From NCBI RefSeq assembly GCF_008831285.2, contig NC_045142.1, positions 22,073,354-22,137,353 on the forward strand: 64,000 bases of DNA. The letters run 5' to 3'. A model generated the notes under the pieces. That model was not told the DNA's origin. It worked only from the letters and a program-made list of their open reading frames with translations, and did not search any database. The position numbers and the translations under genes were made by a program. Below, in pieces: positions 1 through 11,026 of this stretch. Position 1 is the stretch's first letter. Each line of letters starts with the position of its first letter. Source of the stretch: Nymphaea colorata (Eukaryota > Streptophyta > Magnoliopsida > Nymphaeales > Nymphaeaceae).

Positions 1-1596
1 ATATCATCCAAGTAAACATTAAAAAAAAGAATCGCAAGAAAAGAAGGGAAAGTTTTTTAGTATTGAAATATTAAAATAGAGAGAAGCACGTAGCGTCCAG
101 TAAGTGGCCCATGCCAATCACACAGTAGCTACTGTGGTAATTGCTTAGTAAAAGACCCAAAAAAACTTTTTAGTAGTGAAAAGTAGGGATCCTATATAAC
201 ATGTTATGTTGGAACTCCTTTCAATAGAAATTGGTACAACAAAAAATGACAAAAACCCTTGTTTATCTCCAATCCCCTACTGGTGTGGTTGGTCCAATAG
301 ATAGGGTGAGACTGATGGGAGACTACTTTCTGTCTTGAGTTTATCCCGAGGTGTCAATTTCTTCTGGTGTTGTAAAAGGAAAGCACAGATATGCAAGTTG
401 AAGCATACGTGACATCAACTCAAGGCACCGAACCCAAGCCTGGTATCATAGAAGGATGTGGGAAGGGTGGGGGCTTTGGCTCTCTTGTTGGGTGGTAAGA
501 TAAAATACTCCACCTGCTCGTACCACTAAAAGACCTAAATTTTAATTGTTCTCATGACGGAAAAATGGCGACTCAAATGGGTTGGATGTGGACCGAACAG
601 CTAACAAAATGGCAGTCCGACAGAAATGAAATCCAGTACAACTAATAGTGACAAATCCCTATAGCGGATCCGACCCGTTTGCATCAAGCAATGCTGAAAA
701 TATGCAATTATTCTTTGTGGACACCAACTTCTCAATAGTTGCTTTTGATCACATTTTCATGGTGGGTCTTTGTTAAGTCCCAAAGAAAAACAGACTCCAG
801 AAGAAGCAGCTAGCTATAATTTGCTCCATATTGAGAAATCAATGAGAAAAAAGATCACTGATTGTGCAGATGAGGGTTGTGTGGCCTTATCTTAAGGGCG
901 GCACTCTTTTGTCAGATAATACTTTTAAGATGAATTAGTGAGGATGGAGTGGTTGGTGACCCACTAGGTGATCACTATCAGTCTGCCTTAGCAAAAAAGG
1001 TGGGACCTTTATTGCTACTTGTGAGCATGTGGAAGAGAGAGAAAAAGAGAGAGTAACACATACATCAACTTATCAATCAACTCTAGAGAGAGAAGAAAAG
1101 GGAAGTTGATAAAGTAAACATATATCAACTTATCAATCAACTCTAGAGAGAGAGAGAGGGAGAGAGAGGTGAGTTTGAAAATAATACATATCAACTGGTA
1201 CAAGGGTCAGGCCAGGCATTGGACAAGGTAGCTCATGGTTTGAATTAGTCTGGCTTGCACCTAGCACATAATGACTTGGTCAGCGAACTGTGAGTGAGCT
1301 TACTTGGTAGAATGGGATGAGTTAGACGGTCAATAAATTGTGCTTGCACGTTTTTGTTTTAATGTCTATTTAGGAGAAATCATACTGGGCATAAAACTCT
1401 CAAGAACATACTCTTATGCTTCCAAGGTATTGATTTGTTTAAGGGCTTAGGTTTAACATTCAACTCGTATGTCATGCATGCCATTGTTTGCAGCTAAGAG
1501 AAACAACACACTGCAGCATTGAGATTTGAGCCTTGGACCCCTTGAATGGAGATCATAACATGCATATAGTAAGGGATGAAGACATAAATTTTTTAC
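1..1596. other. Intergenic, AT-rich
   Basis: I see no supportable gene here. Open frames are short and those around 1015-1203 are built from CT-rich repeats read on the minus strand. The only structure noticed is the direct repeat at 1064-1153, listed separately. Confidence 0.6.
1064..1153. repeat. 30-bp direct repeat with 60-bp period
   Basis: A unit beginning ATCAACTTATCAATCAACTC and ending in GAGAGAGA occurs at 1064-1093 and again at 1124-1153. The second copy runs into a longer (GA)n tract. This is a simple local tandem duplication with no coding meaning. Confidence 0.8.
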
Positions 1597-1763
1597 GGGG
1601 CGGGCTGACTTAAAGTTTCTAAATTTTGACTATGGCTAAAATATCATTTTTCAAAATTTTTATATAAAACAAATGAAATTTTTAAAAATTTACATGTAAA
1701 TTTTAAAAAAAAAATTGAGGTGAGGCCAGGGCCCATGTCGACCCGACCTTGGCTCCGCCCGTG
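1597..1763. mobile_element. Diverged MITE-like element
   Basis: The left edge reads ACGGGGCGGGCTGA and the right edge TTGGCTCCGCCCGTG, which are imperfect inverted repeats flanking a very AT-rich core. This layout and the GGCGGAGC-type ends are typical of short non-autonomous DNA transposons in plants. I could not define a target-site duplication, so the boundaries are approximate. Confidence 0.4.
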
Positions 1764-3606
1764 CATATAGTCCAATTGGTGAATAAGAATTTGAAAACAT
1801 CAACAACAAATAATAAGATTCCCTTGTTAGCTTCTACTTGACTAAGCATGCCCATATGAGCTGCTAGATTACAAGCAATCTGGCTTGGACCAACAAGTAT
1901 AAGTTGGAAGGGGTGTGTCTGGTAATAAACACATTATGGGTACACGTTTGATTCCCCACGGATTTCATCAACCGAGAGTAACGGTTCACAGATTGAATAA
2001 GCGACTCAGGAATTGGGTCAACATGCATCTACGCCAATTTAATATTCTCACCTTGCTTTACCAACACTCTGCTATAGTGAATGATATAATATATATATAT
2101 ATCTTTATATATTTCTATAGACCAAGTAGAAAAGCATTATTTGGGCGGATAAACAAAAAAAAAAAATCCCCATTTTCTATATCATCGAAACCTTCGATCT
2201 TTAACCTCTTTTTTGCATATTAGGAAAGCCTCCACGTTGCTTTTTAATTTCAACAAGGAACTAAAACCATTTAGTTTTTATTAGTTCAAGTTTTAAAGTT
2301 CCACATTGTCACAAATTTCAGAAAATTTTTAGTATCCTCGATATGTACATAATTGCATGGCATGTGATATAAGCAATTTTATGTTGGTTCTTACAGGCAA
2401 TTTCCCACACCAGTCCATGTCAAAGTTACTTATTTGACAAAAAAAAAAAAAAACTCAAAAGGATTCAATCTGCTGTAGCTTTGTCCAGTCCACTTCTTTC
2501 TATGTTAAAAAAAGCAAATAAAAAGCAAGTTAAGAAGAACAAGATTAAAGCAGCTTTGATTTTTCTCTTGCAAGTCCCATGTAGAGTCTATGTGAGATCA
2601 TTTTCATTCTAATCTTTTCGATACCTAGAGTGCATATGAATTTGACACAACTGGTCGAATTTCATTCTAATCCTTCTACATTGAGGAGGGAGAGGGAGAG
2701 AGTCCTGAACTGGCTTTTGGAGGAAAAAAGGTAAAGACAAGAGGTGGTGGATTCCGCCCTCAATCTGCCATGGCGGAGGAATCAGAGTTTCAAAGCTGCT
2801 TTTGGAATGAACGTACCCAATTCTCTGTGGTGTCACAGCCTTTTTGAACTCCATGGTTTTACAATTCTTCAGTGTGTTTTTCCGGGTTGAAAATGACAAC
2901 CATCACTAAAAAAGAAGGGACTAAAAAAGAAGGGAACAAAGGAACTTTTCTCCCTCTCCCTCACCTTCCCTCCCTTGTCTTCCCATTTATCTGCTACCGA
3001 CTTCTACTCCGCCCTTTTGCATCCGCTGCCATTGCCGCTTTTACCGACCTTTACTCTCCCCTTTTGCATCTGCTCCCACTGCCGGTGTTTTCTTTTCTTT
3101 TTTTTTATTGTATTCTTGAGGGACAAGAGAAAAAAAAGAGGACAAGAACCAGTCTACTTGACCTTATAATGGCACTTCTAATCTTAAGAACAACACTACT
3201 CTTTAATACCATTATGATAGCACCTTTCAAGAATCAAACTCAGGACGTGATTATAACACGCCACCCAACCCGACCAGTTGCACTATCCATCACTTGGTCA
3301 AAGGTGGGGAGAAAGAGAGAGCCGCTCGATGCAATTGATGGATATAAAAATTATAATGTGTCAATAGAATAAGGAAGTCATGGATGTTAACGATGATTTA
3401 TGATGCAACAATTAGTGTTTTTAGCAATGATTCATATTGGCACATTTTTAATTGCTATTCAAGGCTACCATGTGCTTAATATTGTAGGATGATTAAAATT
3501 TAAAACTTTTTCACTATAAAATTTGTTACTAAATTGATGGTAGCAACATTATGGTGTAACGATAGTTGATGATGGTTTTAGTGCCATCCAACAACATCCG
3601 GCTTTT
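1764..3606. other. Intergenic
   Basis: No gene is supported. The stretch contains a (TA)n tract near 2088-2104 and several poly-A/T runs. The open frame at 2872-3372 is low complexity, is backed by no known motif, and overlaps an equally open frame in another phase, so it is not called. Confidence 0.5.
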
Positions 3607-3646
3607 TATATATATATATATATATATATAAAAAGAGAGAGAGAGA
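3607..3646. repeat. (TA)n/(GA)n compound microsatellite
   Basis: About 24 bases of alternating TA are followed by a short A run and (GA)n. Confidence 0.9.
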
Positions 3647-3894
3647 AAGAACTTTTTTTTTTCTCAATTTCTGTTACTGTGTTTCTTTCCGTCTTAATTT
3701 ATTGTGCCATTGACCGACTCATCTCTGATCAATGCGGCTGTGTACCTCATTAGTTTTATCGTCTCAATTATTTGATCAATATTTATGTGGGGAGTGAAAG
3801 AAAAGACAGTATTTAAAGAGGTCGAAGCTCTTTCCTTTTGTTTTTAGGGTTGAAGACTTATTGGAGACTCATGTGGGAATGAGACATCTAAGTT

Positions 3895-4235
3895 GCCTGT
3901 GGGTACTTGGTATTCGGTCCGACTCGGACTCGGGTCTAAACATGAGAAAAAGGGCACCGGGTTGGCCTGATAATTTAACAGGCCGGCTCGGTTGGGCCTC
4001 ATAAGCCTATGTGGGTTCGATATTTTTTTTAATATTTAGTTTATTAATTTATATATATATATATATAATATTTTATTACGAATAATTATATTTATATATT
4101 ATTTTATATTAAAAATATATATTTTTAATTTAATCGGGCTGGACTGAGGATCGTGTTTGAATAGTCGGGCCGAGGCCAAGCCTATGTTTCGGGTGTTAGG
4201 TCGGCCTGGCCCGATGCCTAGGCTTATATGTTTAC
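3895..4235. mobile_element. GC-ended, AT-cored MITE-like element, copy 1
   Basis: Two GC-rich arms full of GGGCC/CGGGCC/GGCCGGC words flank a core of almost pure A/T that includes a (TA)n tract at 4051-4067. The right arm resembles the right arm of the element at 6121-6410 (both have TTTAATCGGG followed by a TCGGGC/TCGGAC-rich arm), so the two probably belong to one non-autonomous family. Ends are approximate and no target duplication was identified. Confidence 0.45.
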
Positions 4236-5970
4236 ATTTGAGGAGAATAGTCCTCAAAGAAATCAAATTGATGACCAACCTTTCACCACTTCAACCGTCG
4301 AAATGGCAACCACTCATCTATGAAATGTCTCATTGTTGCCAATAAAATTGGGGTGGTGTTTTCAAATAGAAAAAAGTAATTGAGAATGTGTTGTAAATTT
4401 TTTTAGAATATGAAAATGGAAAAATGAGATAAACACATGTATGTTTATGGGAATCATCATCATCAGAAAAATGAGGTAAACAGCACACCTTTTTTTTTTT
4501 TTACTAAAAGGTCGCAACTTTCATTTGAAAATGGACTCCTATTTATTCCCCGTTGAGGCTGCAACCTCCAAGTTCATGTAAAAATTTTCATGACGTCGGT
4601 ACAACAAAGTAAATGGAAAGTGTATGAAGATTTTCAATTATAGTTGCCCCTTCCTCATCCTTTTTCCTTTTGCTTAATAGCAAATTTTCATGACATACAA
4701 CATAATTTATACATACTTTTGCTGTAGACTTCAACAACCAGAGGTAGCCTGGTGGCAGTCCACCTACCATTTTCCCAAGAGAAGAAATACTGGTCACCAG
4801 TACAATATGAACATATTGTGGCTTCTATTAATTAATTAGTAGGCACTGCTTTCATATTAGGTTGAACTAACACCAACTACTAGAGATCACCCAACTCTGT
4901 GACAACCTTCTATTTATTTCACCATATTTTCCTTCTAAGTTTCCCCAACTCTCTTTTCCTACCTATAATGCTAGAAGAAAGTGTCCCTTCCTTTTGGGTT
5001 ACAAGGGAACTTTGTCTAACCATTGGGGCCACTGGTCTTGCCTTAAATGGCTTGGAAGCATTTGGGAAATGCTTCATCAATTTTGAAAGATCCACCTATC
5101 TCTTACCAACTTTGTATGCATTGATGATGTAATTAGTGGCCCATATATGTGATTTGATTAGTTGGTACCATTCAAATCACAATTAGGGTTTTGTGTCACA
5201 CAAGATGCCTTTCCCTTTTCTTTTCTTTTTTTTTTTTTTTGTGGCCGGAGTTTAAAACTAGGGTTCGGATGCGTTCCGACGAGTAGTCTTTCGTCTAACC
5301 AATGTCGTAAAAATCGGTTTCTGAGTCGAATCGGTGAGGCTACTGATTCGGTTGATTCAATGATTCAGCTGAATCAATTTGTCAATGATAATTAGAAATT
5401 AATAGATGAAAGACTATAAAAATTAATTGTAAATAAAAAAAAATTCTAATCATATTGAATAAATATTAGTCCAGATTAGTTTCAATTTGGTTGGTTCTAG
5501 GGCCCAAAAGACGATAATGCCCTTGAACCGGAAAGAAAAAAGGCAACTTCCTGCGAGGATAAAAGTGAGATTTGGTTATAAAGCTGTCTGCCTGCTCAAT
5601 CCAATTAGTAGCCAAGTCCAAACTTTTTTTTATGAGGTCCAGATACATGATTTTGAATTTGGATAAGTAATTAGATATATCTGATCCATTTGCATCCCAA
5701 AAAGACGATCTTGGTACATCAGCCTGTCTGAAATTTTCTTCCATCTTTTAGTTAAAAAAAAGTTCAGTTCTGCGGAGACATAACACCTTGAACAACTCTG
5801 CTGGTAGTTTAATATTTGTAAAAATATGTTGAGCAACGGATACATATGTTTTTAATAATTATATATTAAGAAATTTAATTTTTTTTTATCAATCAAATAA
5901 TGGCTGCCTGCGAGAGGAGAAGCCACGCTTTCTTTCCTTGGACCTCCAGGGCTATTTCGGAACCTCGATG
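4236..5970. other. Intergenic
   Basis: No gene is supported. Near 5260-5400 there is a segment rich in GATTCGG and GATTCAGCTGAATC words, which recur near 23670-23710. This suggests another degenerate repeat family. Confidence 0.5.
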
Positions 5971-6054
5971 GTACTACGATACACTATTCAAATTGCGTGT
6001 CGCACATGCTATAGTACTACGATACACTATTCAAATTGCGTGTCGCACATGCTA
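5971..6054. repeat. 41-bp tandem duplication (43-bp period)
   Basis: The segment starting GTACTACGATACACTATTCA is present at 5971-6011 and repeated essentially perfectly at 6014-6054. The near identity implies a recent event. Confidence 0.9.
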
Positions 6055-6120
6055 CCGTTCATGGTCTAACAAAAGTAGTAGGTTATCTATCAAATAAATA
6101 TGAAAAAATCATCTTCCTTG

Positions 6121-6410
6121 GGTAAGCCTGGGTACCCGACCGATGGGGCGTGGGCCCGGGCCCGGGGTTTGCCCGATGGGGCCCAGTTTGGCCCAATTAT
6201 TTTTTATTTTTATTTAATAATAATAATATTTTTTTATTATTAAAGACTATATTTTATATCTAAAAACTTTTATTTCATATTTAAAAAATTATTTTTTATT
6301 TTAATCGGGTCTGGGCTCGAATATCAAGTATCGAGCTCGGACCTCGGTTTGAGTTTCGGGCGTCCTGCCAACTAGGGCCGAACCAGACGATGCCCTGGGG
6401 GCAATTTTTT
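6121..6410. mobile_element. GC-ended, AT-cored MITE-like element, copy 2
   Basis: A left arm rich in GGGCCCGGGCCC and CCCGATGGGGCC is followed by an AT core and a right arm with TTTAATCGGGTCTGGGCTCG. The organisation matches the element at 3895-4235. There is no coding capacity. Family assignment (hAT-like or other) is inference. Confidence 0.45.
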
Positions 6411-7830
6411 ACCTTCATGTGCCTCCTGTATATATGATGTGATTATCGGTTTGAAGTTGTTTGGATTTCCCTATTTTTCACCTGAAGATTAATTTCCCCA
6501 TTTAACTTTCTAAATTTGCAAGAAAGACTACTTTCAAGGTAGTGGTGCCAATAAATTCGATTTGGATCAAATGTCCGACCAAACTGCCTAAACAAGTCGG
6601 ACATGGGAAAAAATTAACATATGATTAAGAAACCATATCAGGTTTGGACTTCAAAAATGACATCCGACTGGATTAGCATTCAGATTTTAAATAACTATTT
6701 GATTGGATTTCCATTCAAACTTATTTTTAAATAAATATCTTATATTTAATGCCCTTGTATTCCGAAAGTCGGTTCTTAACATACCGAATCCAACATCGGA
6801 TGCTGAATTCAGCATACATTTAAAGATAGCTTGTGAAACCAGATTGAGATTCAAATATAGTGCAAATCTTTTCTATATTCGTATTCAAACTTAGACAAAT
6901 AGATATGGTGAAGGACACATTCGATTTAAATTCGAATCCGTTGAGTTGAAGCCGCTTTTCTCTTTACCTACAATGCTTCTTTCTCATCAAAAATTTATTT
7001 CTTCGAAAGAGAGAAGAGAAGGGATCCTCCCAAACGAAAAAGTGGCTTCTTGTGAAAGTCACAAGCCGCCAAGTGGCGAATAATTCCAAATTAGTGTGCC
7101 GCTTCCAAGTTTGCTATTTTCTTGAGAAAGAGACACGTGATATCATTCAATCGATGATTTCAAGGTTTACTTAAAAAATTAAGCGTCAGAAAGACGGAAA
7201 CAAAAACATGCATCCCTCTCTCTCAAGATCTATCTCTATAATCTCTCTCTCTCTCTCTCTCTCTGGAGTGGGGCTTGTATATGCTATAGTAGGCATGCAA
7301 TCACATTCAATCGATGATTTCAATGCCCAGATTTCCCTTGTCTTCAAGATTCACGAAAATTTTTCAGTAAAAAAAATGCACAATTGTCTCACTTTCTTCT
7401 TTTTATATCGAGATCGACTCGTGGGCGTCAACCTTGAAAGTATATATACTGTTGTAGAAAACATATATTAACATTTGTTTAGATTGGAAGTTAAATATGA
7501 CTCTAAATCCAATACTTCAGCTATCATTCCAATTGAATTTTTTTATACATTAAAAACCAAATTGCAAATGAAATTAAACACACTAACTTTCGCAACCAAT
7601 TAAACGAATGAATTTATTTATCTTAATTCATATACCATCCAGTTTGAATTGATATGGAAAAATCAGATGAATGAAAGCACAGTTGGTGAAAGTTGAAAGT
7701 TGAAACCGGAAAGCAAAGCCTGGTTCAACCCGCTTGCGTCCTCATGAAAGCCAGGTCAGTCCACAACGATGGTTTCCAACTTCCTGCCTCCTTCCATTTA
7801 ATTCTGAATTAATGCTTGTGGTTGCAACCT
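6411..7830. other. Intergenic, upstream of the ACP gene
   Basis: No gene is supported. A (CT)n tract lies at about 7242-7264. The sequence AATCGATGATTTCAA occurs twice, near 7149 and 7308. The right end is presumably promoter sequence for the acyl carrier protein gene, but no clear TATA box was identified. Confidence 0.45.
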
Positions 7831-7884
7831 ATTCATAACTTCTGGGTGTCACGCTCTATTAATAACTTCTGGGTGTCACACTCT
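7831..7884 (+). repeat. 27-bp tandem repeat in the ACP promoter/leader
   Basis: Two adjacent 27-base units with the core ATAACTTCTGGGTGTCAC lie at 7831-7857 and 7858-7884, differing at a few positions. They end 134 bases before the ACP start codon. They could be duplicated regulatory sequence or a neutral slip; the sequence alone does not say which. Confidence 0.85.
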
Positions 7885-8018
7885 TCGCATTCTCCGCTTA
7901 CTCTTCCTCGCTTTTGCAACAGCATCTCCTCCCCTCTTCCCCCCCCCCCTTCCCTAAAGCCTACAGCTTGAGGTTTGCCTGTCCCCTGTTTCCTTCCTCT
8001 CCGATTCTGAGAGAAGCA

Positions 8019-11000
8019 ATGGCTGCTAAATCCATAAACTCTACAGTCGTTTCTTTCACATCATCTTTGGTTAACCAGGTATGTATCTCTTCGGTGTTTA
8101 ATGGGTACCCTTTTATTAGATGACTACAATGGCGAAGATGCGTATGTCCATGTGGGTCTGTGCGCATGTTCTCTCTTGAAATGGATGGAGACATGTTCAG
8201 AAAGCATTTCTACATGCCTGCACACGCATTCATGGATCCACATGCATGATCTGATACATGGATGTGATGGGGGTGATTTTGTGCTTTATTGTGATCCAAC
8301 CACTTTATGGTCTCTACCGCGATGCATGCGTTCAGTAGTATATGGGACATAGTGCATGAACATCATTCAGTTGAATGTTGATGCCCATGCACAGGGGATC
8401 CTCAGTTGACAGTCCTAAACCGTCTGAAAATTTTTCTTGCATGTATTAGCATAAGCATGGTAGAAAATTGAACCTGGACTTGTTACCAATTTCTGATGCC
8501 ATTCAGTTCGCCGTCGAATTCTTGGGCCTTAATGGTGAAGAAAATTGAAACTGCAGCTCAATGGGTTTTGTTCAAATGGCGCTTCATCCTGTCCCTTCCT
8601 GTCCATTTTTAAGGCCTAGTTACCCAGAAAAGAACAATGGTTCTTCTGGCTACTTGCTTTCATCTAATCAATTTTCAGTTTATTCGACGCAAATTGTAGA
8701 GCTCAAACGAATTAAATTTGATACGCGAATAATGATGATGCATGTTATGTTTTCTGTGTCAAGAAGACCTTGCCATTTCATAGCACCAAGTGATTTCATA
8801 GCTGTTGCTAGTTCTTAGGTAGGTGAATAGTTAATAACTTTATTTCTTGTGAGTAAAGGTTCTGGAGCACATTTTTCAGTATTTTTAGACGACTTTGGCT
8901 TGGAATAAATGAAGCCAAGCATATCACAAGATAATTTGCCTTCACATATCCTTTAGCCAATTAGCCTTCACTCTGTTCCCTAATGTTTTCCAGACATGGT
9001 TTTGGTGATTGTAGTTTTTCTGATGATCGACGATTTCACAGATGTTGTGATTTCCTATTCCAATTTGACCTAGACAGCACTGAATTTGGAGAGTACTATC
9101 GTTTAACAGAAAATTCCCTTTGGTCAGAGATATGAAAAGAACTCCTACATGTGATAAATTTGCTGTTCTTTCTGTAGTAACTGCCAGGATAGCAAGAACT
9201 TCAACTTCCTTCTGTGAAAAAGAAAAAGAAAAAAAGTTGAGCAATTTATTGTGCATGGTTTGACATGATTTATGAATCGTAATGAGCTGCCATGATAACG
9301 ATAATGAATTTCACAATGTTATTACCATTTCCCGTCATGCCTGAACAATACTTAAGCTGGGAAATAGACACGTGTGATGTTAGAGCCTTTGTGGTGTTTG
9401 CACCTCAATCCAGTGGTATGAACAAATGAAACCTACACATTTTATGCTTATTCAGGAATTGGAAGATGAATTGGACTGTATGCTCGAGGCAATTAATTTA
9501 ATGTTTAGGCTGGCACTGGAGTCAGCACGTGTTCAATTCTATGCCTAACCAATTTTGGATGTTAGAACTGATTATTCTGAGCTAAAGTTAGCACTATAGA
9601 TTTTTCATCACTGACATGCCAGAGATAATTACGTGATGCATCTGAGTTAACAGTTGATCTTATTTGCTTCCTCTCTTTCTGGTTTTCATTTATAAACATA
9701 ATTGTGTGCCTAACTATTTTATGCATCTTTATAACTATAGGCATCAAGCAAAAATTACGGGAACAAATCCGTCTTCCTTTGCTGCCCAATCAGGCAATTT
9801 CAATCTTTGAAACTGACAAGGAGGCCTTCTCAGTTTCAAATTAACTGTGCAGTATGTATTGCTTCTTAGATTCTTTGTCTATCTTACACTTTTCTCTCAT
9901 GTTGCTGAAATTTGAGATCTAATGGCTCCTTTTATGCCGGTTGCTGAGTCGATGAGATCGCACATTCAACTCCACGAAATGTCTACCAGATCCGTGGTTG
10001 TTTGTCACGATAAGATGTATTAGTGATTGTTGGTTGTTCAGTTTTTTAACAATCTCAGTGCTCCCTTCACATGTATTCAGCTGCAACTGCCAAGACAGAT
10101 GTCTTTATGAAACCTGTCTGAAGTCTGAATACAACTGTGAAGTGTAAAAAAGGGAACAGCATACTACAAAAGTTACAAACATTTTATTGATGAATAGTTT
10201 TACATGTCTATTCCTAGTAGGCAAGGATGATGAATCTGTTGAGATTGTTTGCATGTGCAGGCAAAACCAGAGACAGTGGAGAAGGTATGTCATATAGTGA
10301 AGAAGCAGTTGGCTTTACCGGATGCCTCTGCCATAAGTGCTGAGTCAAAGTTTTCTGCACTTGGAGCCGATTCTCTTGATACGGTAACATTTCTGCCAAT
10401 TGATGCCAATGTCTAAATCAACATCATCTTGTCCAGAAGCTCATTGTTGCTGACAGCTTTAATGTAGCGAATGTCGAATTTCTCATGGGTACTCCAATTA
10501 TTTTGAAGTTCTTTATGCAACTAGCCTTCCGAAGATGCCAATATGATCGTCTTTAATGACCTGGCTTGGTAGATTGGTCCAAGATTTTCAAGTAGAAGAA
10601 TTTGCATTTGCATCCCTTGCTTCATGGTCAAAGCAAAGGGGAGATTTTCTAGTGGCCCCAGGAAGGTACTCCAGAGTTTCAAACTGCAGGACAGCAGATC
10701 AGAAATGGCAGATACTTAGTTTCTTGTCCATCAAATCTGAAACCGTTCTGGAAAACCCCATAGTTTCTTAATCGTCTGACAAATTAATGCATAAGGAGAT
10801 GAAAAGTAGAAGTAAAAAAATGGTGCATTTTTGCATGTAAAATTTAATTAGCTCATTCCTTAAGTCTTTTGGGATTTAATCTTGGTGTCAACTTTAGGTG
10901 GAGATTGTGATGGGACTGGAGGAAGAATTTGGGATAACTGTCGGGGAAGACACTGCTCAGAGCATAGTTACTGTGCAGGATGCAGCAGACCTCATTGAGG

Positions 11001-11026
11001 AGCTTGTGTCAAAGAAAACAGGGTGA
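8019..11026 (+). CDS. ACP: Plastid acyl carrier protein (ACP), 4 exons
   Basis: Carries growing acyl chains as thioesters on a phosphopantetheine arm during plastid type II fatty-acid synthesis. Exons: 8019-8078, 9741-9851, 10261-10383 and 10898-11026, all joined in phase 0 with GT-AG introns of 1662, 409 and 514 bp, giving 140 residues. Residues 1 to about 55 are rich in Ser, Thr, Arg and Lys and lack acidic residues, as in a chloroplast transit peptide. The mature part begins near AKPETVEKV. The phosphopantetheine site is GADSLDTVE with the attachment serine at residue 95, its motif interrupted by the last intron after Thr98. The acidic helix EEEFGI and the C-terminal LIEELV helix follow. 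Length and exon layout fit plant plastid ACPs. The start is the first ATG (AGCAATGGCT) and fits the targeting peptide. Plants carry several ACP isoforms; I cannot tell which this is. Confidence 0.95.

Noticed and set aside
2872-3372. 166-codon open frame on the plus strand
   Set aside because: Low-complexity sequence (Lys-Glu repeats, Leu/Pro-rich tracts, poly-T), overlapped by another open frame, and no motif or splice support.
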